From NCBI GenBank assembly GCA_014846205.1, contig RKAY01000128.1, positions 1-8,009 of the forward strand: a stretch of 8,009 nt of DNA. Reading direction: 5' to 3'. A program made the translations under genes and the position numbers. Shown here piece after piece: positions 1-6,155 of the stretch. The stretch's first letter is position 1. The number at the start of each line of letters is the position of its first letter. The DNA comes from Collinsella aerofaciens. Its GTDB lineage: Bacteria; Actinomycetota; Coriobacteriia; Coriobacteriales; Coriobacteriaceae. Under the pieces are notes generated by a model. It was not told where the DNA came from and did not search any database. It was given only the letters and a program-made list of their open reading frames with translations.

Positions 1-2082
1 GGCTGCGACTGCGACCGCTTCCTGGAGTTCTGGAATCTCGTCTTTACCCAGTACGACCGCCAGGAGGACGGCTCCATGCCGGAGCTGCCGCACCGCAACC
101 TCGATACGGGCATGGGTCTGGAGCGCATGGCCGCTATCATGCAGCATAAGACCGCTAATTACGACGGCGATCTGATGCAGCACCTCATCAAGCTGGGCGA
201 GAAGATCAGCGGCAAGACCTATGACGCCGACGATTACTCCGGCGCCAGCCGCTCGTTGCGCATCATCGCCGACCACTCCCGTGCCGTCGACTTTATGATC
301 TCTGACGGCATTCTGCCCGGCAATGAGGGCCGCGAGTACGTCCTTCGTCGCCTGCTCCGCCGCGCCGTTTTCCACGGCCGTTTGCTGGGCATCGAGGGCG
401 CCTTCCTGACCAAGTTCATCGACGAGGTCAACGCCCAGATGGGCGAGGCTTATCCCGAGCTGCTCAAGAACGTCGCACTCGTCAAGGGTATCGTCGCTTC
501 CGAGGAGGAGCGCTTCTCCACGACACTCGATAACGGTCGCGTTTACCTGGACGAGGCCCTGGCCGCGCTCGCCGAGGGTGCTGTCCTTCCGGGCGACGTC
601 GCCTTTAAGCTGCACGACACCTTTGGTTTCCCCATCGACTTGACCGTCGAGATTGCCGGCGCCGCTGGCCACGACGTTGACATGGACGGCTTTACCGCCT
701 GCATGGAGGACCAGAAGGCCCGCGCTCGCGCCAACGCCAAGGGCGACGCCTGGGGCAGCTTCAACGACGTGTGGGTCGAGCTCTCGGACAAGGTCGCTGC
801 GACCGAGTTCGACGGCTATGACAACGATGTGATCGAGGATGCCAAGGTTGTCGCCATCGTTCGCAACGGCGAGTCCGTCGAGTCCGCTGCCGTGGGCGAG
901 GACGTCGAGGTCGTGCTCGACCGCACCCCGTTCTACGCCGAGATGGGTGGCCAGCAGGGCGATGCCGGCGAGCTTTCCGCCGAGGGCGTTGCGCTGACCG
1001 TTTCCGATACCAAGAACCACAATGGCCTGTATGCTCACGTCGCCCACGTTGCCGAGGGCACGTTGACCGTCGGTGCTACCGTGACCGCCGCGCTCGACTC
1101 CGAGCGCCGTGGTTTCCTGCGCCGCAACCACACCGCCACCCACCTGCTCGACGCTGCGCTTAAGCAGGTCCTGGGCGAGCATGTCTCCCAGGCTGGCTCG
1201 CTGGTGACGCCCGAGCACCTGCGCTTTGACTTCACGCACTTCGAGGCCCTGTCCTCCGAGCAGCTCAAGGCTGTCGAGGACTTGGTCAACCAGCAGATCT
1301 TCGCCTCCAAGCCGGTCGTGACCCGCGTCATGGGCATCGACGAGGCCAAGGCCGCCGGTGCTGTCGCCCTGTTTGGCGAGAAGTACGGCGACGTCGTCCG
1401 CGTCGTCTCCGTCGGCGCGGAGGACCAGCCGTTCTCCCGTGAGCTCTGTGGTGGCACCCATGCCGCCAACACCGCCGAGATCGGCCTGTTCAAGATCATC
1501 TCCGAGTCCTCTACGGGCTCCAACGTCCGCCGTATCGAGGCCGTGACCTCTAAGGGTGCCCTCGACTACATGGCCGACCGTCTGGCACTCGTCGACGCCG
1601 CTGCCGCTGCGCTCAAGTGCCGCGTGGATGAGGTTCCCGCTCGCGTGGAGAACCTGCAGGCCGAGCTGCGCGAGACTTCCAACAAGCTCAAGAAGGCACT
1701 GACCGGTGGCTCCTCCGACGCTATCTCCAGCTCCATCGAGGGCGCCGTCGAGCTCGACGGCTACAAGCTCGTCGTCGCTGAACTTCAGGGCCTTGAGGCT
1801 GCCGACCTGCGCAACGTTTGGGATACCGTGCACCAGAAGGTCGCGGGTCCTGTCGCCTGCGTCGTCGCCAGCGTGACCGAGAAGGGCACCCCGGCCCTGC
1901 TCGCCGCCGGCTCCGACGATGCCGTCAAGGCCGGTTTCCACGCCGGCAACGTGATCAAGCAGATCGCGGGCCTGGTCGATGGTCGCGGTGGCGGTCGTCC
2001 CAACATGGCCCAGGCCGGTGGCAAGAATGCCGCCGGTATTGCCGATGCCCTCGCGGCCGCCAAGACCGCGCTTGGCGCCTAA
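1..2082 (+). CDS. alaS: Alanyl-tRNA synthetase, 5'-truncated by the window edge
   Basis: Charges tRNA-Ala with alanine in the cytoplasm and hydrolyses mischarged Ser/Gly-tRNA-Ala. The frame is open from base 1, giving 693 residues; about 180-190 N-terminal residues (class II motifs 1 and 2) lie outside, assuming the usual ~875. Visible parts, in window residues: the class II motif 3 stretch GMGLERM (nt 109-129); the tRNA-recognition segment with RIIADHSRAVDFMISDG and NEGREYVLRR (about 87-120); the editing domain with zinc-site motifs HTATH (nt 1129-1143) and CGGTH (nt 1447-1461); a coiled-coil-like linker (about 540-570); and the C-Ala/DHHA1 domain ending in GGGRPNMAQAGG. All zinc-site His/Cys residues are present, so editing should work. 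An internal ATG at 76 lies inside the catalytic domain and is not the start. The gene ends with TAA, 17 nt before ruvX. Identification is secure. Confidence 0.98.
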   Translation, partial: GCDCDRFLEFWNLVFTQYDRQEDGSMPELPHRNLDTGMGLERMAAIMQHKTANYDGDLMQHLIKLGEKISGKTYDADDYSGASRSLRIIADHSRAVDFMISDGILPGNEGREYVLRRLLRRAVFHGRLLGIEGAFLTKFIDEVNAQMGEAYPELLKNVALVKGIVASEEERFSTTLDNGRVYLDEALAALAEGAVLPGDVAFKLHDTFGFPIDLTVEIAGAAGHDVDMDGFTACMEDQKARARANAKGDAWGSFNDVWVELSDKVAATEFDGYDNDVIEDAKVVAIVRNGESVESAAVGEDVEVVLDRTPFYAEMGGQQGDAGELSAEGVALTVSDTKNHNGLYAHVAHVAEGTLTVGATVTAALDSERRGFLRRNHTATHLLDAALKQVLGEHVSQAGSLVTPEHLRFDFTHFEALSSEQLKAVEDLVNQQIFASKPVVTRVMGIDEAKAAGAVALFGEKYGDVVRVVSVGAEDQPFSRELCGGTHAANTAEIGLFKIISESSTGSNVRRIEAVTSKGALDYMADRLALVDAAAAALKCRVDEVPARVENLQAELRETSNKLKKALTGGSSDAISSSIEGAVELDGYKLVVAELQGLEAADLRNVWDTVHQKVAGPVACVVASVTEKGTPALLAAGSDDAVKAGFHAGNVIKQIAGLVDGRGGGRPNMAQAGGKNAAGIADALAAAKTALGA

Positions 2083-2099
2083 GAGCCTAGGTAGTCGCT

Positions 2100-2528
2100 G
2101 TGGTCGCGCTTGCGCTGGACATAGGGGAGACCAGAATCGGCATCGCCGTCTCGAGCCGTGATGGCAAGATGGCGATGCCCGTCAAGGTGCTTCCGGCTGC
2201 TGAGGTCACCGGTATGGCCAAGACGTTCCGTTACCTGGTCGAGGACTATGAGCCTGACATCCTGGTAAGCGGACGTCCGCTGACCATGGCCGGCGAGCCC
2301 GGCCCCCAGGCCGAGCGCGTTGCCGCCGTGGCACAAAAGATCGCCGACGAACTCGATCTTCCGCTGGAGTTTGAGGACGAGCGCCTGTCCTCGCAAGAGG
2401 CCAAGCGCATTCTGCGTGAACAGGGCCTTAACGAAAAGCAGATGAGGGGCAAGATTGACATGATCGCCGCCAGCCTGTTCTTGCAGACCTGGCTCGATCG
2501 TAAAAACGAGGAGGTTCCTCATGCCTAG
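2100..2528 (+). CDS. ruvX: RuvX/YqgF family Holliday-junction resolvase-like nuclease
   Basis: RNase H-fold protein of the RuvX/YqgF family, cytoplasmic. Members are described as putative Holliday-junction resolvases and, in E. coli, as acting in 16S rRNA 5'-end maturation; the sequence does not say which role applies. It has 142 residues, the normal family size. The three acidic active-site segments are present: LALDIGETRIG near the N terminus (first Asp), FEDERLSSQEAKRIL in the middle (Glu), and IDMIAASLFLQTW near the C terminus (Asp). The loop VSGRPLTMAGEPG also fits the family. The start is a GTG at 2100: an in-frame TAG at 2088 excludes any earlier start, and only a weak AGGTAG (2089-2094) precedes it. 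It follows alaS by 17 nt, as in other Actinobacteria, and its last 8 nt overlap mltG, so the two are probably co-translated. Confidence 0.93.
   Translation: MVALALDIGETRIGIAVSSRDGKMAMPVKVLPAAEVTGMAKTFRYLVEDYEPDILVSGRPLTMAGEPGPQAERVAAVAQKIADELDLPLEFEDERLSSQEAKRILREQGLNEKQMRGKIDMIAASLFLQTWLDRKNEEVPHA
2508..2514 (+). promoter_or_regulatory. Strong Shine-Dalgarno for mltG inside the ruvX 3' end
   Basis: GAGGAGG lies 6 nt upstream of the ATG at 2521 and within the last codons of ruvX. It is the best ribosome binding site in the window. It decides the mltG start and lets MltG be made despite the 8-nt overlap with ruvX. Confidence 0.85.
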
Positions 2529-3876
2529 TGCTTCCGATCCGCGCCAGCCGAAGCGTACACTCCAGCCTGTGCCGCGCCCTGCGCAGCCGACGCAGCGTGC
2601 GGCCCAACAGCCTGTTGCTCGTCCGACCCAGCAATCATCCGCCCGTGTGCCTCAGCAGCCCGCTGTTCGCACGGCGCAATCCACTGGTGGTACGCGTTTT
2701 AAACAGCAAGCGCCTGCTCAGCGTGCGCAGACCCCTCAATCTCATGGCCATTCTCACCGGGTCCACGGCACGCACCGCGTTGCCCCGGCCTCGCGTTCAA
2801 GCTACAACTCCCATGCTCGCCGCAGCGCCCAAAAGAAGAACTCCCCGGTGCCCATGATTGTCGGCGCCGTGTTTGCCCTACTTGCGCTGGCCGCGATCGT
2901 CTTCTTTGTTGTACCGGCCGTCAAGGGCTTCATCACCGGTGGGGACGCGAACGTTGAAGCTGGTCAGCACGTTACTATCACGATTCCCGAAGGCGCTTCG
3001 GGCGACACCATCGCCTCGATCCTCTCCGAGAACCATATCGTCGAGAATCCCAAGGATTACTACGCTGCAGTCAAAAAGCTCAACGCCGATATGTCGCTCA
3101 AGCCGGGTAAGTATTCGTTTACCACGCTCATGGACGCGACTAAGGTCGTCCAGCAGCTTATGGAAGGTCCCAATGCCGGCTCCGATGCGCTGACTATCCC
3201 TGAGGGCCTGACGGTCGATCAGGTCGCCGACCGCGTCGCCAAGGCGTACGACAGTATTTCTAAGGAAGACTTCCTTAACCAGGCCAAGTCGAGCAATTAT
3301 GTGAATGATTACGCTTTCCTTAAAGACGCTGCGAACGATTCGCTCGAGGGTTTCCTGTTCCCCAAGACCTATTCGCTGGGTAAGAACCCGAGTGCCGATG
3401 ACGTGATTCGCGCCATGCTCGACCAGTTTAACGCCGAGTATAAATCGCTTGATTTTGCCAGCTGCGAGGCAAAGATCAAGGAGCGCTACGGCGTGGAGAT
3501 GTCCGATTACGACATCGTCAATCTTGCCTCCATCGTCGAGCGCGAGGGCCTCAACGCCGACCAGCGCGCGCACGTGGCTTCGGTCTTCTACAACCGCCTG
3601 GCCGGTAAGCTCGATGGTCTGTGCTATCTCAACAGCGACGCCACTATGATGTATGTCACCGGTGGCGAGGTTACCGCTGACGACCTGCAGAGCGATAGCC
3701 CCTATAACACCTATAAGCACGAGGGCCTCCCGCCCACGCCCATTTGCTCTCCGTCGCTCGAGGCGCTTAAGGCCACCCTTGAGCCGACCGACTCCGATGA
3801 CCTGTATTTCTACATTACGCAGGACGAGGAGTATTTCTCGAAGACCTACGAAGAGCATCAACAGTCTTGGAATTGA
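2521..3876 (+). CDS. mltG: Endolytic murein transglycosylase MltG with a long basic cytoplasmic tail
   Basis: Membrane-anchored lytic transglycosylase (YceG family) that cleaves nascent peptidoglycan strands and is thought to set glycan chain length. It has 451 residues; E. coli MltG has 340, the excess being N-terminal. Residues 1-108 are low-complexity, rich in Gln, Pro, Arg, Ser and His, with one acidic residue (D6) against 18 Lys/Arg. One membrane helix follows (about 110-134), preceded by KK so the tail should be cytoplasmic. A LysM-like subdomain (about 147-215) precedes the catalytic YceG domain (about 220-450). The catalytic Glu is probably E340 in LASIVEREG; SPYNTYKHEGLPPTPI (about 393-408) and the C-terminal FSKTYEEHQQ are typical. 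The start is the ATG at 2521 behind GAGGAGG. It overlaps ruvX by 8 nt and ends 2 nt before the next gene. Function is secure; the role of the tail is unknown. Confidence 0.95.
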   Translation: MPSASDPRQPKRTLQPVPRPAQPTQRAAQQPVARPTQQSSARVPQQPAVRTAQSTGGTRFKQQAPAQRAQTPQSHGHSHRVHGTHRVAPASRSSYNSHARRSAQKKNSPVPMIVGAVFALLALAAIVFFVVPAVKGFITGGDANVEAGQHVTITIPEGASGDTIASILSENHIVENPKDYYAAVKKLNADMSLKPGKYSFTTLMDATKVVQQLMEGPNAGSDALTIPEGLTVDQVADRVAKAYDSISKEDFLNQAKSSNYVNDYAFLKDAANDSLEGFLFPKTYSLGKNPSADDVIRAMLDQFNAEYKSLDFASCEAKIKERYGVEMSDYDIVNLASIVEREGLNADQRAHVASVFYNRLAGKLDGLCYLNSDATMMYVTGGEVTADDLQSDSPYNTYKHEGLPPTPICSPSLEALKATLEPTDSDDLYFYITQDEEYFSKTYEEHQQSWN

Positions 3877-3878
3877 TC

Positions 3879-4376
3879 ATGAGGATTTTTAGCCCCAAAC
3901 GATATGTTGCCTCGGTCGATCGCATCGACCTTGATACCCTCTGGGCCGACGGCAAGCGCGCCATTCTGCTCGATCGCGATAACACCCTGGTGCCGCGTGA
4001 TACCGAGCAGGTACCCGCTGCGGTCTCCGCCTGGCTCGAGGCCGCCCATGCCAAGGGCTTTAAGCTGTGCATGGTGTCCAACAACTGGCATCGCGACCAG
4101 GTTATGGCGTCGGCGCGCGAGCTGGGGCTCGAGGCCATCAGCCATGCCATGAAGCCGGCGCCCTTTGCCCTCAAAGCGGGCCTTAAGCGCCTGGGTGCCA
4201 CGGCTAACGAGGCCGTACTGATCGGGGATCAGCTGTACACCGACGTGTGGAGCGGAAACTTTGCCGGCGTCGATACCATTCTGGTCAAGCCGCAAGCCAC
4301 CCAAGATCTGTGGTATACGCAGATCTTCCGTATTTTTGAGCGCCGGGCCCTGCGCGACCTTCCCTGCGAGGAATAG
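3879..4376 (+). CDS. yqeG: YqeG family HAD-IIIA phosphatase
   Basis: Small haloacid dehalogenase-superfamily phosphatase of 165 residues, matching Bacillus subtilis YqeG (about 172) along its length. HAD motifs in order: DRDNT (D32 nucleophile, D34 acid/base), MVSNN (S67), lysine in AMKPAPFAL (K92), and GDQLYTD (D117, D122). There is no signal peptide or membrane segment and no large cap domain. The true substrate is unproven. The family is related to eukaryotic and plastid phosphatidylglycerophosphate phosphatases (Gep4 type), so cardiolipin/PG synthesis is one candidate role, which is inference only. I chose ATG 3879, 2 nt after the mltG stop, over an upstream TTG at 3867 that would overlap mltG. 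No clear Shine-Dalgarno is present, so translation is probably coupled to mltG. In B. subtilis yqeG also lies near a shikimate gene; here it sits where other Actinobacteria have aroE/aroC. Confidence 0.88.
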   Translation: MRIFSPKRYVASVDRIDLDTLWADGKRAILLDRDNTLVPRDTEQVPAAVSAWLEAAHAKGFKLCMVSNNWHRDQVMASARELGLEAISHAMKPAPFALKAGLKRLGATANEAVLIGDQLYTDVWSGNFAGVDTILVKPQATQDLWYTQIFRIFERRALRDLPCEE

Positions 4377-4384
4377 GTCTCGTT

Positions 4385-4918
4385 ATGTCCCAGCACATCA
4401 AGCACGGCTGCGACCACATCTTCTTTATCGGTTTTTTGGGCGCGGGCAAATCGACGCTCGCGCGTAACGTCGGCAACATGTTCAAGCGTCGGTTTATCGA
4501 TACCGACCGCCTGGTGGTCCGCCGTTGCGGCAAGTCGGTGACCGAGATCTTTGAGACCGAGGGCGAGGAGCGCTTCCGCGAGCTCGAGACCTCGGCGCTT
4601 CGTTCGCTTCGAAGCGAGCGCAGCCTGTTGGTTTCGTGCGGGGGCGGCATCGTCGAGACGCCGGAAAACATCGAGCTCATGCACCAGATGGGTACCTGTG
4701 TGTACCTCGAAGGCGACTTTGAGGACTCGATGCGCCAGATTCGCCGGTCCGATACCCGACCCGACTTCCGTTCGCCCGAGCACGCGGCGCTGCTCTTTGA
4801 GCATCGCCGTCCGTTGTATCGCCAAGCGGCCGATCTTACCCTCGATATCCGCAATAAGTCCTTTGAGGATGTTTCGTACCTTTGTGCCGAGATGCTTTTG
4901 GAGCGTGGATTGCTATGA
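4385..4918 (+). CDS. aroK: Shikimate kinase with an atypical lid
   Basis: ATP-dependent phosphorylation of shikimate to shikimate-3-phosphate, cytoplasmic. It has 177 residues, the normal size for a single-domain shikimate kinase. It shows the Walker A loop GFLGAGKST (16-24), DTD (39-41, with D41 in the place of the shikimate-binding Asp), R65 in FRELE, the glycine-rich CGGG (85-88), R125 in the lid and R141 in RRPLYR. These match the substrate contacts of the M. tuberculosis enzyme by eye alignment. The lid reads RPDF where most family members have RPLL. The ATG at 4385 lies 8 nt after the yqeG stop; GAGGAATAGG spanning that stop can serve as ribosome binding site. The gene overlaps the next by 4 nt (ATGA). 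Kinase activity is likely, but the changed lid and the degenerate aroB next door leave room for a modified role. Confidence 0.9.
   Translation: MSQHIKHGCDHIFFIGFLGAGKSTLARNVGNMFKRRFIDTDRLVVRRCGKSVTEIFETEGEERFRELETSALRSLRSERSLLVSCGGGIVETPENIELMHQMGTCVYLEGDFEDSMRQIRRSDTRPDFRSPEHAALLFEHRRPLYRQAADLTLDIRNKSFEDVSYLCAEMLLERGLL
4601..4620. repeat. 20-bp near-perfect palindrome inside aroK
   Basis: The centre TCGCTTC/GAAGCGA (4604-4617) is a perfect 14-bp palindrome. With one G-T mismatch it extends to two 10-nt arms at 4601-4610 and 4611-4620. It encodes part of the Arg/Ser/Leu-rich stretch near residues 73-79 of AroK. It may be a by-product of repeated Arg and Ser codons; no function can be assigned. 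Confidence 0.6.
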
Positions 4919-6024
4919 TTCGTCGTCAACTCATCAATTTCCAAAACCGCAGCGTCGATGTTCGTGTCGGGCTTGGCGCATATGAGGAGCTGTCGCGCAT
5001 GTTTGCCTCTGCTGTGGGCAAGCCCAAGCGTGCGATGGTTGTTTGGAATGCAGCCGTGTCCGAGCGCTTTGGTGAGGTCGTCGATCATGCGCTGGTCGAT
5101 GCCGGCTTTGCCGTGTCGCAGCTTTTGCTTGAGGTTTCGCCCGATGGCGCCACCTTGTCCGATGCCGATGTCGTCTTTGGCGCGCTGTCGGCTAACGGTA
5201 TTACCTGCGATGACCTGGTTGTTGCCGTTGGCGATGCCGCAACCTGCTCGGTTGTTTGCTGGTGCGCCAACCAGTGGTGCGGCCGTACCGAGTGCGCCCT
5301 ATTGCCGACGACATTCGACGCCATGCTCACGGTCGCCACGACGATGGAGCCGCTCGTCGCTTCGGGCGACCACGCGTTGCCTGCCATCGCGGTGCGCCCC
5401 GAGCCCGGTCTGGTCGTGTGCAATCTGGACCTTGTTCGCGAGGCCGACCCCGAGGACCTTAAGCTTGGCTATGCGGTGCTCGTGGGCACGATGCTCTCGA
5501 GCAGCAAGTCGCGCTGGAACCAGTTCTCCGAGACGGTTCCCGAGATTCTTGCCGGTGAGGAAGTTGCACTCGTCAATGCCGTGCAGTGGTCCCAGACCGC
5601 ACGTAAGGACGTGCTCATGGCCACGAACCCGAGCGCTCGCCATGCGCTCGATTTTGGCAAGACGGGGGAGCGTACGCTGCGTGTCTGCCTGGGCAATGCC
5701 GCGGCGCAGGTCCCTGCCTACCAGCTGTTGTCCGAGGGCATGCGCTTTGAGGCACGCCTGGCCCACGATGCCTGCGACTTCGATATCGACTATGTGTTTG
5801 AGGTCGATGATTGCCTAGAGGACTTTGGAATCGAGGAGCTCGCCTTCGACCTTGAACCGGCGGCCTTTATTGCGGAGTTCCGCAGGCAGCAGTTCGCGCG
5901 CTCCAATCGCACGATGCTGCCGCTGCCCGCGGCACTTGGCGCCATTCGTCTTAACGCCGTGGACGACGATGTGCTCGAGCGCCATGCGGCGGCCTATTTG
6001 GCTTCTCGCAAGGAACTTCTCTAA
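4915..6024 (+). CDS. Degenerate 3-dehydroquinate synthase-like protein (AroB homologue without catalytic motifs)
   Basis: It has 369 residues, about the size of AroB (362 in E. coli), and occupies the aroB position after aroK with a 4-nt ATGA overlap. I chose ATG 4915 because it gives an AroB-like N terminus; an earlier ATG at 4882 would overlap aroK by 37 nt. Framework matches to AroB: the N-terminal strand region (INFQNRSVDVRVGLGAYEEL), LVVAVG, LLPTTF (129-134), LVVCNLDLV, ARHALDFG (241-248) and the C-terminal TMLPLPAALG. Against remembered E. coli AroB, the GGGxxGD NAD motif reads GDAATCS (106-112), GGK reads TME (143-145), the zinc Glu is V188, a catalytic Lys is G191, GHTFGHA reads GKTGERT (248-254), and HGE has no His (LSEG, 272-275). 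Cysteines 111, 115, 117, 122 and 127 fill the former NAD loop. The frame is intact and the codon use ordinary, so this is not a decaying pseudogene. DHQ synthase activity is unlikely; the true function is unknown. Confidence 0.85.
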   Translation: MIRRQLINFQNRSVDVRVGLGAYEELSRMFASAVGKPKRAMVVWNAAVSERFGEVVDHALVDAGFAVSQLLLEVSPDGATLSDADVVFGALSANGITCDDLVVAVGDAATCSVVCWCANQWCGRTECALLPTTFDAMLTVATTMEPLVASGDHALPAIAVRPEPGLVVCNLDLVREADPEDLKLGYAVLVGTMLSSSKSRWNQFSETVPEILAGEEVALVNAVQWSQTARKDVLMATNPSARHALDFGKTGERTLRVCLGNAAAQVPAYQLLSEGMRFEARLAHDACDFDIDYVFEVDDCLEDFGIEELAFDLEPAAFIAEFRRQQFARSNRTMLPLPAALGAIRLNAVDDDVLERHAAAYLASRKELL

Positions 6025-6029
6025 GTTTA

Positions 6030-6055
6030 TTGACATCCATCATCTTTCGTATCAT
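6030..6055 (+). promoter_or_regulatory. Candidate promoter for the Xaa-Pro aminopeptidase gene
   Basis: A perfect -35 hexamer TTGACA (6030-6035) begins 5 nt after the aroB-like stop. The best -10 match, TATCAT (6050-6055), is only 14 nt downstream, shorter than the usual 16-18. Hexamers at normal spacing (6052-6058) match poorly. If TATCAT is used, transcription would start near 6062, at the base of the leader stem. This is a motif-based call. Confidence 0.45.
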
Positions 6056-6060
6056 GTTGG

Positions 6061-6128
6061 GGGACGGGTTTTCAACCGGTTGAGAATCGTTCGCGGTTCT
6101 GTGCGCCGATTGGGCCCGTCCCGCTTTT
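6061..6128 (+). promoter_or_regulatory. Structured leader, possible attenuator or terminator, before the peptidase gene
   Basis: An 8-bp perfect GC-rich stem pairs GGGACGGG (6061-6068) with CCCGTCCC (6115-6122). It encloses a 12-bp palindrome TCAACCGGTTGA (6072-6083) and a hairpin AGAATCG-TTCG-CGGTTCT (6083-6100; 7 pairs, one G-U, TTCG loop). AACCG (6074-6078) can instead pair with CGGTT (6094-6098), so alternative folds exist. GCTTTT follows the closing stem, a short T-run. It could be the terminator of the upstream operon, an attenuator, or a stabilising 5' leader. No known riboswitch class is recognised. Confidence 0.5.
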
Positions 6129-6155
6129 ATTGAGGACATTAAGAAAGGAAACTGC

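Noticed and set aside
2878..3861. Antisense open frame of 327 codons opposite mltG
   Set aside because: It lies wholly within mltG, its translation shows no recognisable domain, and long antisense frames are expected opposite GC-biased third positions.
3867..3878. TTG start for the YqeG protein
   Set aside because: It overlaps the mltG end, adds four residues and has no ribosome binding site; ATG 3879 fits the family N terminus.
3914..3930. Inverted repeat GGTCGAT-CGC-ATCGACC near the start of yqeG
   Set aside because: It encodes V-D-R-I-D in a conserved-length part of the protein, and short GATC-rich repeats arise by chance in this codon usage.
4882..4917. Earlier ATG start for the AroB-like protein
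   Set aside because: It would overlap aroK by 37 nt and add 11 residues with no AroB counterpart; the ATGA overlap start at 4915 is more natural.
4285..5088. Antisense open frame opposite aroK
   Set aside because: It spans parts of three sense genes and has no recognisable motif; the sense genes are well supported.
4915..6024. AroB-like gene as a frameshifted or decaying pseudogene
   Set aside because: There is no internal stop or frameshift over 369 codons, length is family-like, and the gene is coupled to aroK; loss of motifs is by substitution only.
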